A stretch of DNA of 30,653 nt from a virus (IMGVR_UViG_3300008267_000330:1-30653), one strand, 5' to 3'. Positions 1-7,487 are shown, numbered from the stretch's first letter. Notes: generated by a model from the sequence alone, not told the origin. A program made the numbers and translations.

Positions 1-1
1 C

Positions 2-1855
2 ATCAAGCGCCAAGGCGGCTCGGAGATTTACATCCAGCTGTCCTCAGTGAAGTGCCGCGCCGCGACGAGCTGGTTGCGTGATACCTTGTTGGGCACTGGC
101 TCTGACAAGCCGTGGAGCCTTGAGGCGACACCTGAGCCCACACTGCCCCCTGAGTTGGTCCAAGAGCTGATGGCCAGCATGCAGCAGCAGTTGCAGGCGC
201 TGATGGAGCAGGGCATGCCCATGCCAGACCCCACACAGTTGCGCGAGTCCGCAGCCCAGATGAAAGACGCAGCGATGCGCCGTCTGCGCGAGGAAGCCAA
301 CGAGCGCGTTGACCGCATGGAACTCAAGATGGAGGACCAGCTCATCGAGGGTAACTGGACCGACGCCCTGAATGCGTTCTTGGACGACATCGTGACGTTC
401 CCCTACGCCGTGCTCAAAGGCCCGGTCAAACGCAAGCGCAAAACCATGGCTTGGCAGAACGGCCAGCTGGTGCCATCCGAAGAGATTCGCAACGAGTGGG
501 AGCGGGTTGATCCGTTCATGCTCTACTGGGCACCATGGGCTTCTGACATTCAGGACGGCTTCATCGTTGAGCGCCACCGCATGACTCGTGAAGACCTGCA
601 GGCTCTGATGGGCGTGCCCGGGTACAACGACGACGCGATCCGCTCCGTGCTCAACAGCTTCGACATGGGCAACCTGAACGAGTGGCTGTGGACTGACAGC
701 GCCCAAGCTACGGCTGAAGGCAAGGACACCACGCAGACCATCTTCACAACAGACCTGATCGACGCCCTGCAGATGTGGGACAGCGTCAAGGGCAGCGACC
801 TGCTGACTTGGGGTTTGTCGAAGAAAGAGATTCCTGACCCAGACCTGAACTACCCCTGCGAGGTGTGGCTGGTCGGCTCCACGGTAATCCGCGCTGTGCT
901 GAACTACGACCCGCTGGGCCGCAAGCCGTACTATGTGACGTCGTACGAGAAAGTCCCCGGCGCTGTGGCTGGTAAGGGCGTGACTGACCTGTGCCGTGAC
1001 TCCCAGAACATGGTGAACGCCGCTGCTCGCAGCTTGGCCAACAACATGGGCATCAGCTCTGGCCCGCAGGTGGGTGTGAACGTGTCGCGCCTGCCCCCGG
1101 GCGAGGACATCACAGAGATGTACCCTTGGAAAATCTGGCAGTTTCAGAGCTCGGAGTTCAACGACGGCTCGCAGCCGCTTCAGTTCTTCCAGCCTAACAG
1201 CAACGCTCAGGAACTCATGGCCGTGTTCGAGAAGTTTTCTGCCCGTGCGGACGAGGACACCATGATCCCGCGCTACATGACTGGCGACCCCTCGGGTGGC
1301 GCTGGCCGTACATCGTCTGGTCTGTCGATGCTGATCTCCAACGCTGGCAAGGGCATCAAGCAGGTTATCAGCAACATCGACCGCAACGTGATCGTGCCGT
1401 CTATCGAGCGCCTGTACCAAGACAACCTGCGCTACAGCAAAGACCCAGACCTGATCGGTGACGTCAAGGCTGTGGCCAAGGGTGCTACCAGCTTGGTGGT
1501 CAAGGAAGCCGAAGCCGTGCGCCGCAACGAGTTCTTGCAGATCGTGCTCAACAGCCCAGTGGCCCAGCAGATTGTGGGCATGGACGGTGCAGCGGAGCTC
1601 CTGCGCGAGCAGGCCCGCAACCTGAGCGGCAACGTGAACCGCATCGTGCCAGACCGCCCAACGCTCACAGCCATGCAGACTCTGCAGCAGCAAAACGCTC
1701 AACTCCAAGAGCAGCTGGCCATGATCGCGGGCGAATTGCAAGGCGGCGCTCCGGGCATGACGCAGGGCCCAGCTCCAAAGAATATGCTGCCTGATGGTAG
1801 CCAAGTTGGGGGACGTGAGGGAAATATGATTTCTCCGCGCCCTAATGGTGTTTGA
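2..1855 (+). CDS. Portal protein (5' partial)
   Basis: The reading frame is open from the window edge, so the N-terminus is missing; 617 residues are visible. Portal proteins form the dodecameric ring at one head vertex through which DNA is packaged and released, and to which the tail attaches. The first visible residues (GGSEIYIQLSSVKCRAA) followed by SWLRDTLLG resemble the N-terminal part of large podovirus-type portals. A Gln/Met-rich helical stretch follows (about nt 155-345). A second, Gln-rich helix near the C-terminus (nt about 1663-1740, LQQQNAQLQEQLAMIAGEL) fits the crown or barrel helix of portals. The gene precedes scaffold and capsid genes, the usual order. A GTG at 47 could be read as a start, but the family-like sequence runs upstream of it. 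The TGA stop lies inside the -35 box of the next gene's promoter. Identification is by recognition of sequence style and gene order, not by a search. Confidence 0.85.
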   Translation: MKRQGGSEIYIQLSSVKCRAATSWLRDTLLGTGSDKPWSLEATPEPTLPPELVQELMASMQQQLQALMEQGMPMPDPTQLRESAAQMKDAAMRRLREEANERVDRMELKMEDQLIEGNWTDALNAFLDDIVTFPYAVLKGPVKRKRKTMAWQNGQLVPSEEIRNEWERVDPFMLYWAPWASDIQDGFIVERHRMTREDLQALMGVPGYNDDAIRSVLNSFDMGNLNEWLWTDSAQATAEGKDTTQTIFTTDLIDALQMWDSVKGSDLLTWGLSKKEIPDPDLNYPCEVWLVGSTVIRAVLNYDPLGRKPYYVTSYEKVPGAVAGKGVTDLCRDSQNMVNAAARSLANNMGISSGPQVGVNVSRLPPGEDITEMYPWKIWQFQSSEFNDGSQPLQFFQPNSNAQELMAVFEKFSARADEDTMIPRYMTGDPSGGAGRTSSGLSMLISNAGKGIKQVISNIDRNVIVPSIERLYQDNLRYSKDPDLIGDVKAVAKGATSLVVKEAEAVRRNEFLQIVLNSPVAQQIVGMDGAAELLREQARNLSGNVNRIVPDRPTLTAMQTLQQQNAQLQEQLAMIAGELQGGAPGMTQGPAPKNMLPDGSQVGGREGNMISPRPNGV

Positions 1856-1881
1856 CTTTTTTTGAATTTGTTGTATAGAAT
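1852..1881 (+). promoter_or_regulatory. Sigma70-type promoter for a leaderless mRNA (P1)
   Basis: TTGACT (1852-1857; 5 of 6 to consensus), an 18-bp spacer, then TAGAAT (1876-1881; 5 of 6). The spacer is T-rich. The ATG of the next gene begins 6 nt after the -10 box, about where transcription should start, and no SD precedes it. The same geometry recurs at 21057-21095. The -35 box overlaps the portal stop codon. Confidence 0.7.
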
Positions 1882-1887
1882 CCACAC

Positions 1888-2130
1888 ATGAAGATTTTTG
1901 TAGGCCAAAAGCCTGATCGGCAGCACATGCAAGCGTTGATTCGCTGCAAGCTGCAAGAAAACGAGCCGCTGTTGGCGCTGTTTCGGATGAAACTGGAGGA
2001 GACTAAAAACTCCTTGATGGTTGCAGAAGAGCCGCACCGCATACACCGTCTCCAAGGTCAGGCCCAAGCCTTATCAGATTTCCTCGAAGCGGTTGAAAAA
2101 TCGTCAGAGGTTTTCGACCGGATCAAATGA
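1888..2130 (+). CDS. Small protein of unknown function (80 aa), moron-like unit
   Basis: I do not recognise the function. The product is a compact, charged and probably all-helical 80-residue protein (MKIFVGQKPDRQHMQALI...). It has no signal peptide, membrane segment or cysteine cluster beyond a single Cys. The start is ATG 1888: the bases before it (CCACAC) contain no SD, but the -10 box of P1 ends 6 nt upstream, so the mRNA is probably leaderless. The TGA stop sits inside a terminator hairpin (2119-2140). The gene therefore has its own promoter and terminator, between portal and scaffold. That arrangement is known from phage morons and from small early- or separately expressed genes. A structural role cannot be excluded, because small helical proteins do occur beside portals. 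Confidence 0.75.
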   Translation: MKIFVGQKPDRQHMQALIRCKLQENEPLLALFRMKLEETKNSLMVAEEPHRIHRLQGQAQALSDFLEAVEKSSEVFDRIK

Positions 2131-2140
2131 TCCGTTTTTT
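2119..2140 (+). terminator. Intrinsic terminator overlapping the stop of the 80-aa gene
   Basis: CGGATC (2119-2124), loop AAAT, GATCCG (2129-2134), then six T (2135-2140). The 6-bp stem is perfect. The stop codon TGA (2128-2130) lies in the loop and right arm, so a terminating ribosome would cover the hairpin. The short stem suggests only partial termination of read-through from the portal gene. Confidence 0.65.
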
Positions 2141-2220
2141 GTAAATCCGCGCAAACCATTACGTAGACGGCAGACCGCAGTAGGAGCCAGAAGCAGAGTT
2201 GGAGCGACAAGGAGAATTGA

Positions 2221-3180
2221 ATGGCATTGCCAAGACAAGTAGAAGCTCAGTTACGTGAACTGGAAGCACTGGAAAAGCAGCTGACCGACGCGCAGAACCC
2301 TGCCCCCGCAGACCCTACGCCTAACCCAGCAGAGCCTCCCCAAGACCCACAGCCCGCGCCTGCAGAGCCAAAGCCTGTTGAGCCAACGCCGACACCGACT
2401 GAACCAGTCGTAGCGGAAGAGAAATGGGAGCAGAAGTACAAGACCCTCAAAGGTATGTACGACGCCGAAGTTCCTCGCTTGCATGCAGACTTGCGTGACC
2501 TCAAGGCCCAAGTGGATAACCTCCGCAAAGCCAGCGAGACCAAGCCGGTTGAGCCTGTGAAGCCCGCAGTCGCTGAGAAGTTGGTGACTGATGCTGATGT
2601 TGAAGCATTTGGTTCGGACCTGATTGAGGTCCAGCGCAAAGTTGCCCGCGAAGTGGCAGCAGAGTTTCGTGGCGAACTAGACGCCATGCGTGCCGAGAAT
2701 GAGAAGCTGCGCGAGCAGCTGACCAGCACCGGTACTCAAGTGTCTGAAGCCAGTTTTGAGCAGCGCCTGTACCGTATGGTGCCGGACTTTGAAGCAGTCA
2801 ATGCTGATCCCAAGTGGATTGCTTGGCTGAACGAAGTGGACCCGCTGCTCCGAGCTCCACGATCTTCTGTTGCACAACAAGCGTTCAACCGAGGCGACGC
2901 CGAAGGAGTAGCACACTACGTGGCGATGTTCAAAAAGAGCGTTGCGCCAGTAGAGCCCACTGCCGACAAAACCGAAGAGCTTGAGCGTCAAATTCAGCCG
3001 AATCGTAGTGCCACAAGCACACCCCCTACCTCTCAAAAAGGTAAGGTCTACACCAACGCAGACATCGAAAAGATGTTCCGCAAGGCGACTGATCTGGGTG
3101 TCAAAGGGCGCGTCGACGAGGCAAAGAAACTTGAAGCTGAAATTGATGCTGCGTTCATGGAAGGTCGCGTAACCGCGTGA
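2221..3180 (+). CDS. Scaffolding / capsid assembly protein
   Basis: 319 residues. It lies directly before the major capsid gene, as scaffolds usually do. Scaffolds guide coat subunits into a procapsid and then leave or are cleaved. The sequence fits: a short N-terminal helix (residues 1-25), a long Pro/Ala/Glu/Thr-rich linker (about 26-66), and a coiled-coil region (about 67-175, rich in E, K, L and R). A second helical part follows, then a basic C-terminal segment with YTNADIEKMFRKA and DEAKKLEAEIDAAF. Small C-terminal helical segments of scaffolds often bind coat protein. ATG 2221 has a good SD (AAGGAG) 6-7 nt upstream. The 90 bases before it hold the preceding terminator and no promoter I can defend. 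The protein has no cysteine and is strongly acidic, as expected for a scaffold. Confidence 0.8.
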   Translation: MALPRQVEAQLRELEALEKQLTDAQNPAPADPTPNPAEPPQDPQPAPAEPKPVEPTPTPTEPVVAEEKWEQKYKTLKGMYDAEVPRLHADLRDLKAQVDNLRKASETKPVEPVKPAVAEKLVTDADVEAFGSDLIEVQRKVAREVAAEFRGELDAMRAENEKLREQLTSTGTQVSEASFEQRLYRMVPDFEAVNADPKWIAWLNEVDPLLRAPRSSVAQQAFNRGDAEGVAHYVAMFKKSVAPVEPTADKTEELERQIQPNRSATSTPPTSQKGKVYTNADIEKMFRKATDLGVKGRVDEAKKLEAEIDAAFMEGRVTA

Positions 3181-3230
3181 CCAGTGACACAGCGTTGAAA
3201 CCCAACCTGTTTTATTTTTAGGAGGCCAAC

Positions 3231-4229
3231 ATGGCTGCAGTTTATCCCGTCCAATCGCCGTTCAATACGAACCCTTCGTACTCCGGCGCTTTCATCCCCA
3301 CCCTGTGGTCCGGCAAATTGCTGGCCAAGTTCTACCAGAACACCATGCTGTCGGAAATCGCTAATACCGATTACGAAGGCGAGTTGAAGAACCAAGGCGA
3401 TACCATCCGTATCCGCTTGGCCCCTTCGATCAGCATCTCCGACTACACCGTTGGCCAGAACCTGTCGTACGAAGTCCCCACTCCTATCTTCCAAGATATG
3501 CAAGTGAACAAGGGCAAGTACTTCGGCGTGCAAGTCAACGACGTGCTGGCCTATCAGTCCGACATGAACTTGATGAACATGTTCACTGAAGACGCCGCCA
3601 AGCAGTTGAAGATCGCCATCGAAAACGAAGTGTTCTTCAACAACATGGTCACTGAAGGCCCTGCCGCTGCCAACGAAGGCGCTACCGCTGGTGCTATCTC
3701 TGCTGCCTACAACTTGGGCACAGACGTTACCCCCATCGACCAAGCCACTCCTGAGAACGTCTTGAAGGCTATCCTGCGTATGTCTACAGTGTTGGACGAG
3801 CAGAACGTGCCTGAAGATGGTCGCTGGTTGGTTATCAGCCCCTTCGACCGTCATTTGCTGATGCAATCCAACATCGCTCAAGCCTACTTCACTGGCGACG
3901 CTCAGTCGACCATCCGTAGCGGCAAGATCGGTATGCTGGACCGCTTCACTGTGTACGTGTCCAACTTGCTGCCACGCGGCGCTGCTGGCAAGGCACTGGT
4001 TGCTGGTTTGACCGACCCCGCCACTGGCGGTGCTGTGTCCAACGCCAAAGCTCGTCGCACCATGGTTGCTGGCACTAAGGCAGCAATGTCTTTCGCCATG
4101 ACTGTAAACAAGACTGAGCCTCTGCGTAACCAGACTGACTTCGGCGACATCGTCCGTGGTTTGGCTGTGTACGGTCGCAAGACTGTCAAGCCAGAAGCTC
4201 TGGTCGTTGCCCAAGTCGGCACAGCCTGA
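3231..4229 (+). CDS. Major capsid protein
   Basis: 332 residues. Gene position after scaffold, and phrases such as YEGELKNQGDTIRIR, ISISDYTVGQNLSYEVPTP and KYFGVQVNDVLAYQ, match podovirus-type HK97-fold coat proteins, whose N-terminal arm and E-loop region carry this GD.I.I....I...DY pattern. Later segments (WLVISPFDRHLLMQS, about residues 200-215; GKIGMLDRFTVYVSN, about 233-247) fit the P-domain core of the same family. The start ATG 3231 follows a perfect AGGAGG SD (3220-3225) with 5-nt spacing, the strongest in the window, consistent with a very abundant product. A GC-rich terminator follows the stop within 10 nt. Codon choice is more uniform than in neighbouring genes (GGC/GCT/AAG/AAC), as expected for high expression. 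Confidence 0.93.
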   Translation: MAAVYPVQSPFNTNPSYSGAFIPTLWSGKLLAKFYQNTMLSEIANTDYEGELKNQGDTIRIRLAPSISISDYTVGQNLSYEVPTPIFQDMQVNKGKYFGVQVNDVLAYQSDMNLMNMFTEDAAKQLKIAIENEVFFNNMVTEGPAAANEGATAGAISAAYNLGTDVTPIDQATPENVLKAILRMSTVLDEQNVPEDGRWLVISPFDRHLLMQSNIAQAYFTGDAQSTIRSGKIGMLDRFTVYVSNLLPRGAAGKALVAGLTDPATGGAVSNAKARRTMVAGTKAAMSFAMTVNKTEPLRNQTDFGDIVRGLAVYGRKTVKPEALVVAQVGTA

Positions 4230-4235
4230 TGAACT

Positions 4236-4264
4236 GGGCCCCTTCGGGGGCCCTTTCTTTTTTT
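4236..4264 (+). terminator. Strong intrinsic terminator after the capsid gene
   Basis: GGGCCCC (4236-4242), TTCG tetraloop, GGGGCCC (4247-4253), then TTTCTTTTTTT to 4264. Seven G:C pairs, a stabilising loop and a T-tract make this a textbook terminator. It ends the capsid transcript and should allow only partial read-through to the next gene. Confidence 0.92.
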
Positions 4265-4282
4265 ACCCTTTTGGAGATTCTC

Positions 4283-4621
4283 ATGCCTAATACCACTTCC
4301 TTTCCCCGCAGCATTGGTGGCTACGAAGCCGTCACAGCTGGTACAACTCAAACTCAAGCCGGTGCTACCCAGCTCGCAGGCGCCATCAGCTTCGTCACAA
4401 CTGGCAATGCCAGCGACGGCGTGCGTTTGCCTGCTGACTTGGCTCTCGGCGACGTTATCTACGTCGTGAACAGCTCTGGCGTGGCTCTGAACGTGTATCC
4501 AAACACTGGTGGCAAGATCAACAACGGTTCTGCCAACGCAGCCAAAGCCTTGGCCGCTAACATGTCTGGTGCTTACATCAGCTTGGGCGGTGCTGACTGG
4601 GCCGCTGTTCTCAGCGCCTAA
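4283..4621 (+). CDS. Small head protein, possible capsid decoration protein
   Basis: 112 residues, rich in Ala, Gly, Thr and Val, with the beta-strand-prone pattern VIYVVNSSGVALNVYPNTGGKINNGSA in the middle. No signal peptide or membrane segment. The start is ATG 4283, with TTGGAG (4271-4276) 6 nt upstream. An in-frame ATG at 4229 overlaps the capsid stop, but using it would place the terminator inside the coding region and it has no SD. Small proteins of this composition are common right after phage capsid genes and may decorate the head surface. The role is inferred from position and composition only. The gene lies between two TTCG-loop terminators, which suggests that it is expressed by read-through at a lower level than coat. 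Confidence 0.75.
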   Translation: MPNTTSFPRSIGGYEAVTAGTTQTQAGATQLAGAISFVTTGNASDGVRLPADLALGDVIYVVNSSGVALNVYPNTGGKINNGSANAAKALAANMSGAYISLGGADWAAVLSA

Positions 4622-4634
4622 TCGGTGGCACAAT

Positions 4635-4660
4635 AAAGGGGCTCTTCGGAGCCCCTTTTT
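4635..4660 (+). terminator. Second intrinsic TTCG-loop terminator
   Basis: AAAGGGGCTC (4635-4644), TTCG, GAGCCCC (4649-4655) and five T to 4660. The 7-bp GC stem extends by A:T pairs. It has the same loop as the terminator at 4236, and the flanking A and T runs make it potentially active in both directions. Confidence 0.9.
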
Positions 4661-4677
4661 ACATCTTGGAGCACACT

Positions 4678-4944
4678 ATGAACGTGATCGACCTAATGGC
4701 CCGCCTGAACGGCGAAGTTCTGTCCAACAAAGCCCGCGCAACGGTAGACGGCAAAGTTGTCATCTTGGCCCGCATGAATGGCACTGAGTGGGAATACACT
4801 CCCGAAGGTCAAGAGTTGGCCAATGCACACTCCAACCAAGCCGTTGTTGAGGCTGAGACCAAAGCCACACGCACTCGCAAGGCAAAAGATGTACCAGCTG
4901 AGCCCGTTGCGGTAGAATCGGCTGATGTAAAGCCTGAACTGTGA
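4678..4944 (+). CDS. Small protein of unknown function (88 aa)
   Basis: MNVIDLMARLNGEVLSNKARATVDGKVVILARMNG...; 88 residues. The first 50 look folded, and the C-terminal third is a low-complexity Ala/Val/Glu/Pro/Lys tail. No membrane segment. The start is ATG 4678 with TTGGAG 6-7 nt upstream; a TTG at 4666 overlaps the SD and is unlikely. The gene sits between two terminators upstream and the connector gene 8 nt downstream. I do not recognise a family. Position suggests a minor head or head-tail joining component. Confidence 0.65.
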   Translation: MNVIDLMARLNGEVLSNKARATVDGKVVILARMNGTEWEYTPEGQELANAHSNQAVVEAETKATRTRKAKDVPAEPVAVESADVKPEL

Positions 4945-4952
4945 GGTAGACC

Positions 4953-5569
4953 ATGGCCACCGCAAAAGTTGTAGACCTTATCTCTCGGGCGCAGACACTG
5001 CTCCAAGATACCACATCTGTACGGTGGCCTGTGTTGGAGCTGCAGGGATGGCTCAACGACAGCTACCGAGAGGCTGTCAATCTTCGCCCAGACGCCAACA
5101 CGGCAACTGGCGAGTTCACATGCGTAGCAGGGGCACGACAAGTCGTGACCACCACGTTTGCTTCAGCGCTTCGCGTCATTGAAGTCGTGCGCAACACGGC
5201 TGCGTCTTCCGCAAAAGGCGCAGTTCGTTTGGTCAACCGCCGCATGCTCGACGACCAGCGCCGCAACTGGTACGTCTGGTGTACCCGCCAGCTACGACTG
5301 CGGCCCGCCTTGAGGTGATTTACTCGTCCGTGCCGTTGGCGCACACGTTGACTGAGGCTCAGCTGATTAACTCTGCCACAACCGAAGTCATCCGCATTGA
5401 CGACAGCTACTTCAACGCCCTGCTGGACTATGTGCTCTACCGCGCATACAGTAAGGACGCAGAATATGCAGCCAACGCGCAGCGTGCTGTGGCGCATTAC
5501 CAAGCCTTCCAGAACGCTCTGGGTGTGTCTGCTCAGACCAACGCTGCATCGCAGCCGGGAGTTGCGTAA
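4953..5569 (+). pseudogene. Head-tail connector-like gene broken by a frameshift
   Basis: The first frame (4953-5318) encodes ISRAQTLLQDTTSVRWPVLELQGWLND and then RPDANTATGEFTCVAG. This is the start of a phage structural family of roughly 200-230 residues (I recall it as DUF6682-like) found next to head-tail adaptors. After RRNW (about residue 106, nt 5259-5270) it leaves the family pattern and stops at 5318. The expected C-terminal half (VYPP..., EVIYSSVPLA, LLDYVLYRAYSKDAEY) is in another frame, open to the TAA at 5567-5569. The nominal GTG at 5279 in that frame has no SD. From memory, intact relatives have about 20 more residues between the NW and YVYPP segments, so a short out-of-frame deletion near 5265-5280 is the simplest explanation. 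It could be a real mutation or an assembly error. The stop overlaps the next ATG (TAATG). Confidence 0.7.
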
Positions 5570-6180
5570 TGGCAAAATTGTGGGCCGACTTTCTACCACT
5601 GCTGGCCCCGCATTTGCCCGGGTGCCCAGACCCCAGCTTGAAGTTGTATCTGGCCTCTACGGCTTCTGATTTCTTCGCCCGCACGTACCTGTGGCGCGAG
5701 CAGATTAGCGGTATCACCGTTGTAGCTGGCACGGTCGACTACGACCTCGACCCGGATACAGGCCTTGTGGAGAACGTCATCTCTGTGGTGTATGGAGAAG
5801 CGACTCTCACACGCACTGACCTGCGTTTGATTGGCGCTGAGAAACTGTCCGAGGTTGGCGAGCCCCGTGAGTTCTGGGTTCAGGCCGACAACAGCATCCG
5901 CATCTTCCCAATACCGGAGGAGCGCACCACGCTCAAAGTCTATGCTGTGCTCAAACCTAACCGCAACGGAACAGGTGTCGAGGACTGGATTTATGAGACA
6001 TTCGCTGACACGATCGTGAGCGGAGCGATTGCGCAACTCGCCATGATCCCCGGTAAAGAGTGGTCTGATGTGGCTCTGGCTGGTATGCACAAGGGCTTGT
6101 ATGAGCGGGCCATTACCAACGCCCGCATTCGTGATTTTCGCGGCGTCCATATGATGGTGCGCCAGCGCCCAGCGGCATAA
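5569..6180 (+). CDS. Head-tail adaptor-like structural protein
   Basis: 203 residues (MAKLWADFLPLLAPHLPGCPDP...). The pattern DFLPLLAPHLPGCP, a helical N-terminus, a central beta region (GTVDYDLDPDTGLVENVISVVYGE) and a helical C-terminus with AIAQLAMIPGKEWSD resembles small phage proteins that sit between portal and tail. I give this as family resemblance, not identification. The start overlaps the preceding stop as TAATG, so it is probably translated by re-initiation. The upstream gene being broken could therefore lower its expression. No membrane segment. Confidence 0.7.
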   Translation: MAKLWADFLPLLAPHLPGCPDPSLKLYLASTASDFFARTYLWREQISGITVVAGTVDYDLDPDTGLVENVISVVYGEATLTRTDLRLIGAEKLSEVGEPREFWVQADNSIRIFPIPEERTTLKVYAVLKPNRNGTGVEDWIYETFADTIVSGAIAQLAMIPGKEWSDVALAGMHKGLYERAITNARIRDFRGVHMMVRQRPAA

Positions 6181-6189
6181 GGAGCTCAC

Positions 6190-6522
6190 ATGGCTGAGAA
6201 GATTCGACTCGTGCAGGGCGACACCGCCCCGGCGCTCACGGTAACTCTGACTGATACCACGACAAACACAGCGATTAACGTCACTGGTGCTACTGTGCGC
6301 TTGAAGTTTAGGGCTGTGGGCTCTGAGACGCTACGCGGTACTTTGACTGGTACTGTGACCAACGGCGCAGGCGGTGTGGTGGTGTTTTTCTGGTCTGACC
6401 AACCTACAATTCTTGACGGCGACCCCGGGGACTATGAGGGCGAGATTGAGATCACGTTCGCCGACACTACGATCCAGACTGTCTACGACTTGCTGAAGTT
6501 CAAGCTCCGTCAGGACTTTTAA
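6190..6522 (+). CDS. Beta-sandwich tail or baseplate-like protein
   Basis: 110 residues. GDTAPALTVTLTDTTTNTAINVTGATVRLKFRAVG at the N-terminus is the pattern of an Ig-like module common at the start of phage baseplate and fibre-anchoring proteins (BppU N-terminal type), in which a modified-value/constraint beta sandwich attaches a fibre. The remainder (VFFWSDQPTILDGDPGDYEGEIEITFAD) continues in the same style. SD AAGGAG lies 6 nt before ATG 6190. It overlaps the next gene by TAATG. Likely a fibre-attachment or tail accessory protein; the exact partner is unknown. Confidence 0.65.
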   Translation: MAEKIRLVQGDTAPALTVTLTDTTTNTAINVTGATVRLKFRAVGSETLRGTLTGTVTNGAGGVVVFFWSDQPTILDGDPGDYEGEIEITFADTTIQTVYDLLKFKLRQDF

Positions 6523-7487
6523 TGACCAAGGCTACCGTCAGCACTGTTCAACTAGGTGCTGGCCTTAGTGTTGTTGCGCCCGTAGCTGATGCGACTGCAG
6601 TAAAGATAGGGGCGGAAGTAGCCGCAGTGTCTCCACTTGCGACGGCAAGTTATGTAGCCGCTGCAGCAACACCAAGTTTTGTAGACGCTGGGTTTACCGT
6701 TACGTACGTGGCTGCAGCCGCCATAGCTGCGCTTGACGAGCGTGGACTGAACAAACGGTTTAGGGACACTACAACTGCTGTAGACGCTACGGTACTGGTT
6801 TTTGGCAAGCCTGTGGTGGACTCCATATCCACTGCTGACGCGGCGCGGCGCACGATAACTAAACGTCTGGCAGATACGGTCTCTGCTGCTGATGTCATCA
6901 ACATTGTCAAAATTGCCATACGCACATTTACTGAGACTGTGACCATATCAGAAGCTGTGGCGCTGACGCCGGAAAAGCTGCTTCAAGAGACCGTAGCCAC
7001 AAGTGACACTGTAGGCAGGACGGTGGCCAAACTTCTAGCCGATGCGTTTGCTCTGAACGACGGCACGAGTGTAGGCGACGGCAGCACTTACACGTTTGAC
7101 AAGTACATCAACAACATCGCCTCAATCGCCGACGCTCAGTTCTTCGATGTAGCCAAGGTTCTTGTGGACTCACTGGGTGTCCCGGACGATCAGGCGATTG
7201 AGGTAGCCAAGGCGCTAGCTGACGCGTTTAGTATGTCTTCGGCGACTAGGGCTAGCTTTAGCAAGGCACTTGCGGATACACTAACGGCTGCGGATGTTAC
7301 GGCTGTAGCGTTCACAAAAATTCTGTCTGACACGGCGGGTACAGCGGATTTAGCGGTACGGTCTACCACCAAAGCAGTCGCAGATTCATTTGGTTTTACG
7401 GAGTCTGGTTCAGTTATCTCCCAAGGGTACTGTGACTTGACATATTTTGAAGCAGATTACGTCGGTGAGTACCGCACGTTCGCATAG
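6522..7487 (+). CDS. Tail-associated protein with 18-residue tandem repeats
   Basis: 321 residues. Residues 1-77 are Ala/Val-rich. From about residue 78 to 295 the chain is a tandem repeat with a period of 18: lysines at 78, 96, 114, 152, 170, 194, 212, 230, 248, 266 and 284 begin units of the form K-x-h-x-D-(S/T)-h-(S/T)-x-x-D-x6. R134 begins one more unit. Two spacings are longer (20 and 24 residues). The C-terminus (about 296-321) is different and aromatic (GYCDLTYFEADYVGEYRTF), as if it were a cap or attachment segment. Alternating hydrophobic and polar residues suggest an elongated beta-solenoid, or possibly a helical repeat fibre. It lies inside the adhesin block, so a fibre shaft or host-binding role is likely. 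It starts by overlap with the previous stop. Confidence 0.7.
   Translation: MTKATVSTVQLGAGLSVVAPVADATAVKIGAEVAAVSPLATASYVAAAATPSFVDAGFTVTYVAAAAIAALDERGLNKRFRDTTTAVDATVLVFGKPVVDSISTADAARRTITKRLADTVSAADVINIVKIAIRTFTETVTISEAVALTPEKLLQETVATSDTVGRTVAKLLADAFALNDGTSVGDGSTYTFDKYINNIASIADAQFFDVAKVLVDSLGVPDDQAIEVAKALADAFSMSSATRASFSKALADTLTAADVTAVAFTKILSDTAGTADLAVRSTTKAVADSFGFTESGSVISQGYCDLTYFEADYVGEYRTFA

Noticed and set aside
44-1885. 613-codon open frame on the minus strand opposite the portal gene
   Set aside because: It mirrors the codon bias of the portal frame, has an implausible His/Val/Leu/Arg-rich product, and no SD or family pattern. Similar antisense frames at 3048-4214, 15837-16922 and 27695-28798 are rejected for the same reasons.
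3195-3220. Possible promoter before the capsid gene (TTGAAA ... TATTTT)
   Set aside because: The spacer would be only 12 bp, too short for a sigma70 promoter. The strong SD alone explains high translation.
4229-4282. Earlier ATG (4229) for the small head protein
   Set aside because: It would put the strong terminator inside the coding sequence, has no SD, and ATG 4283 has TTGGAG at proper spacing.
5279-5569. Separate gene from GTG 5279
   Set aside because: No SD. The product is the C-terminal half of the same family whose N-terminal half ends at 5318, so a frameshifted gene explains it better.
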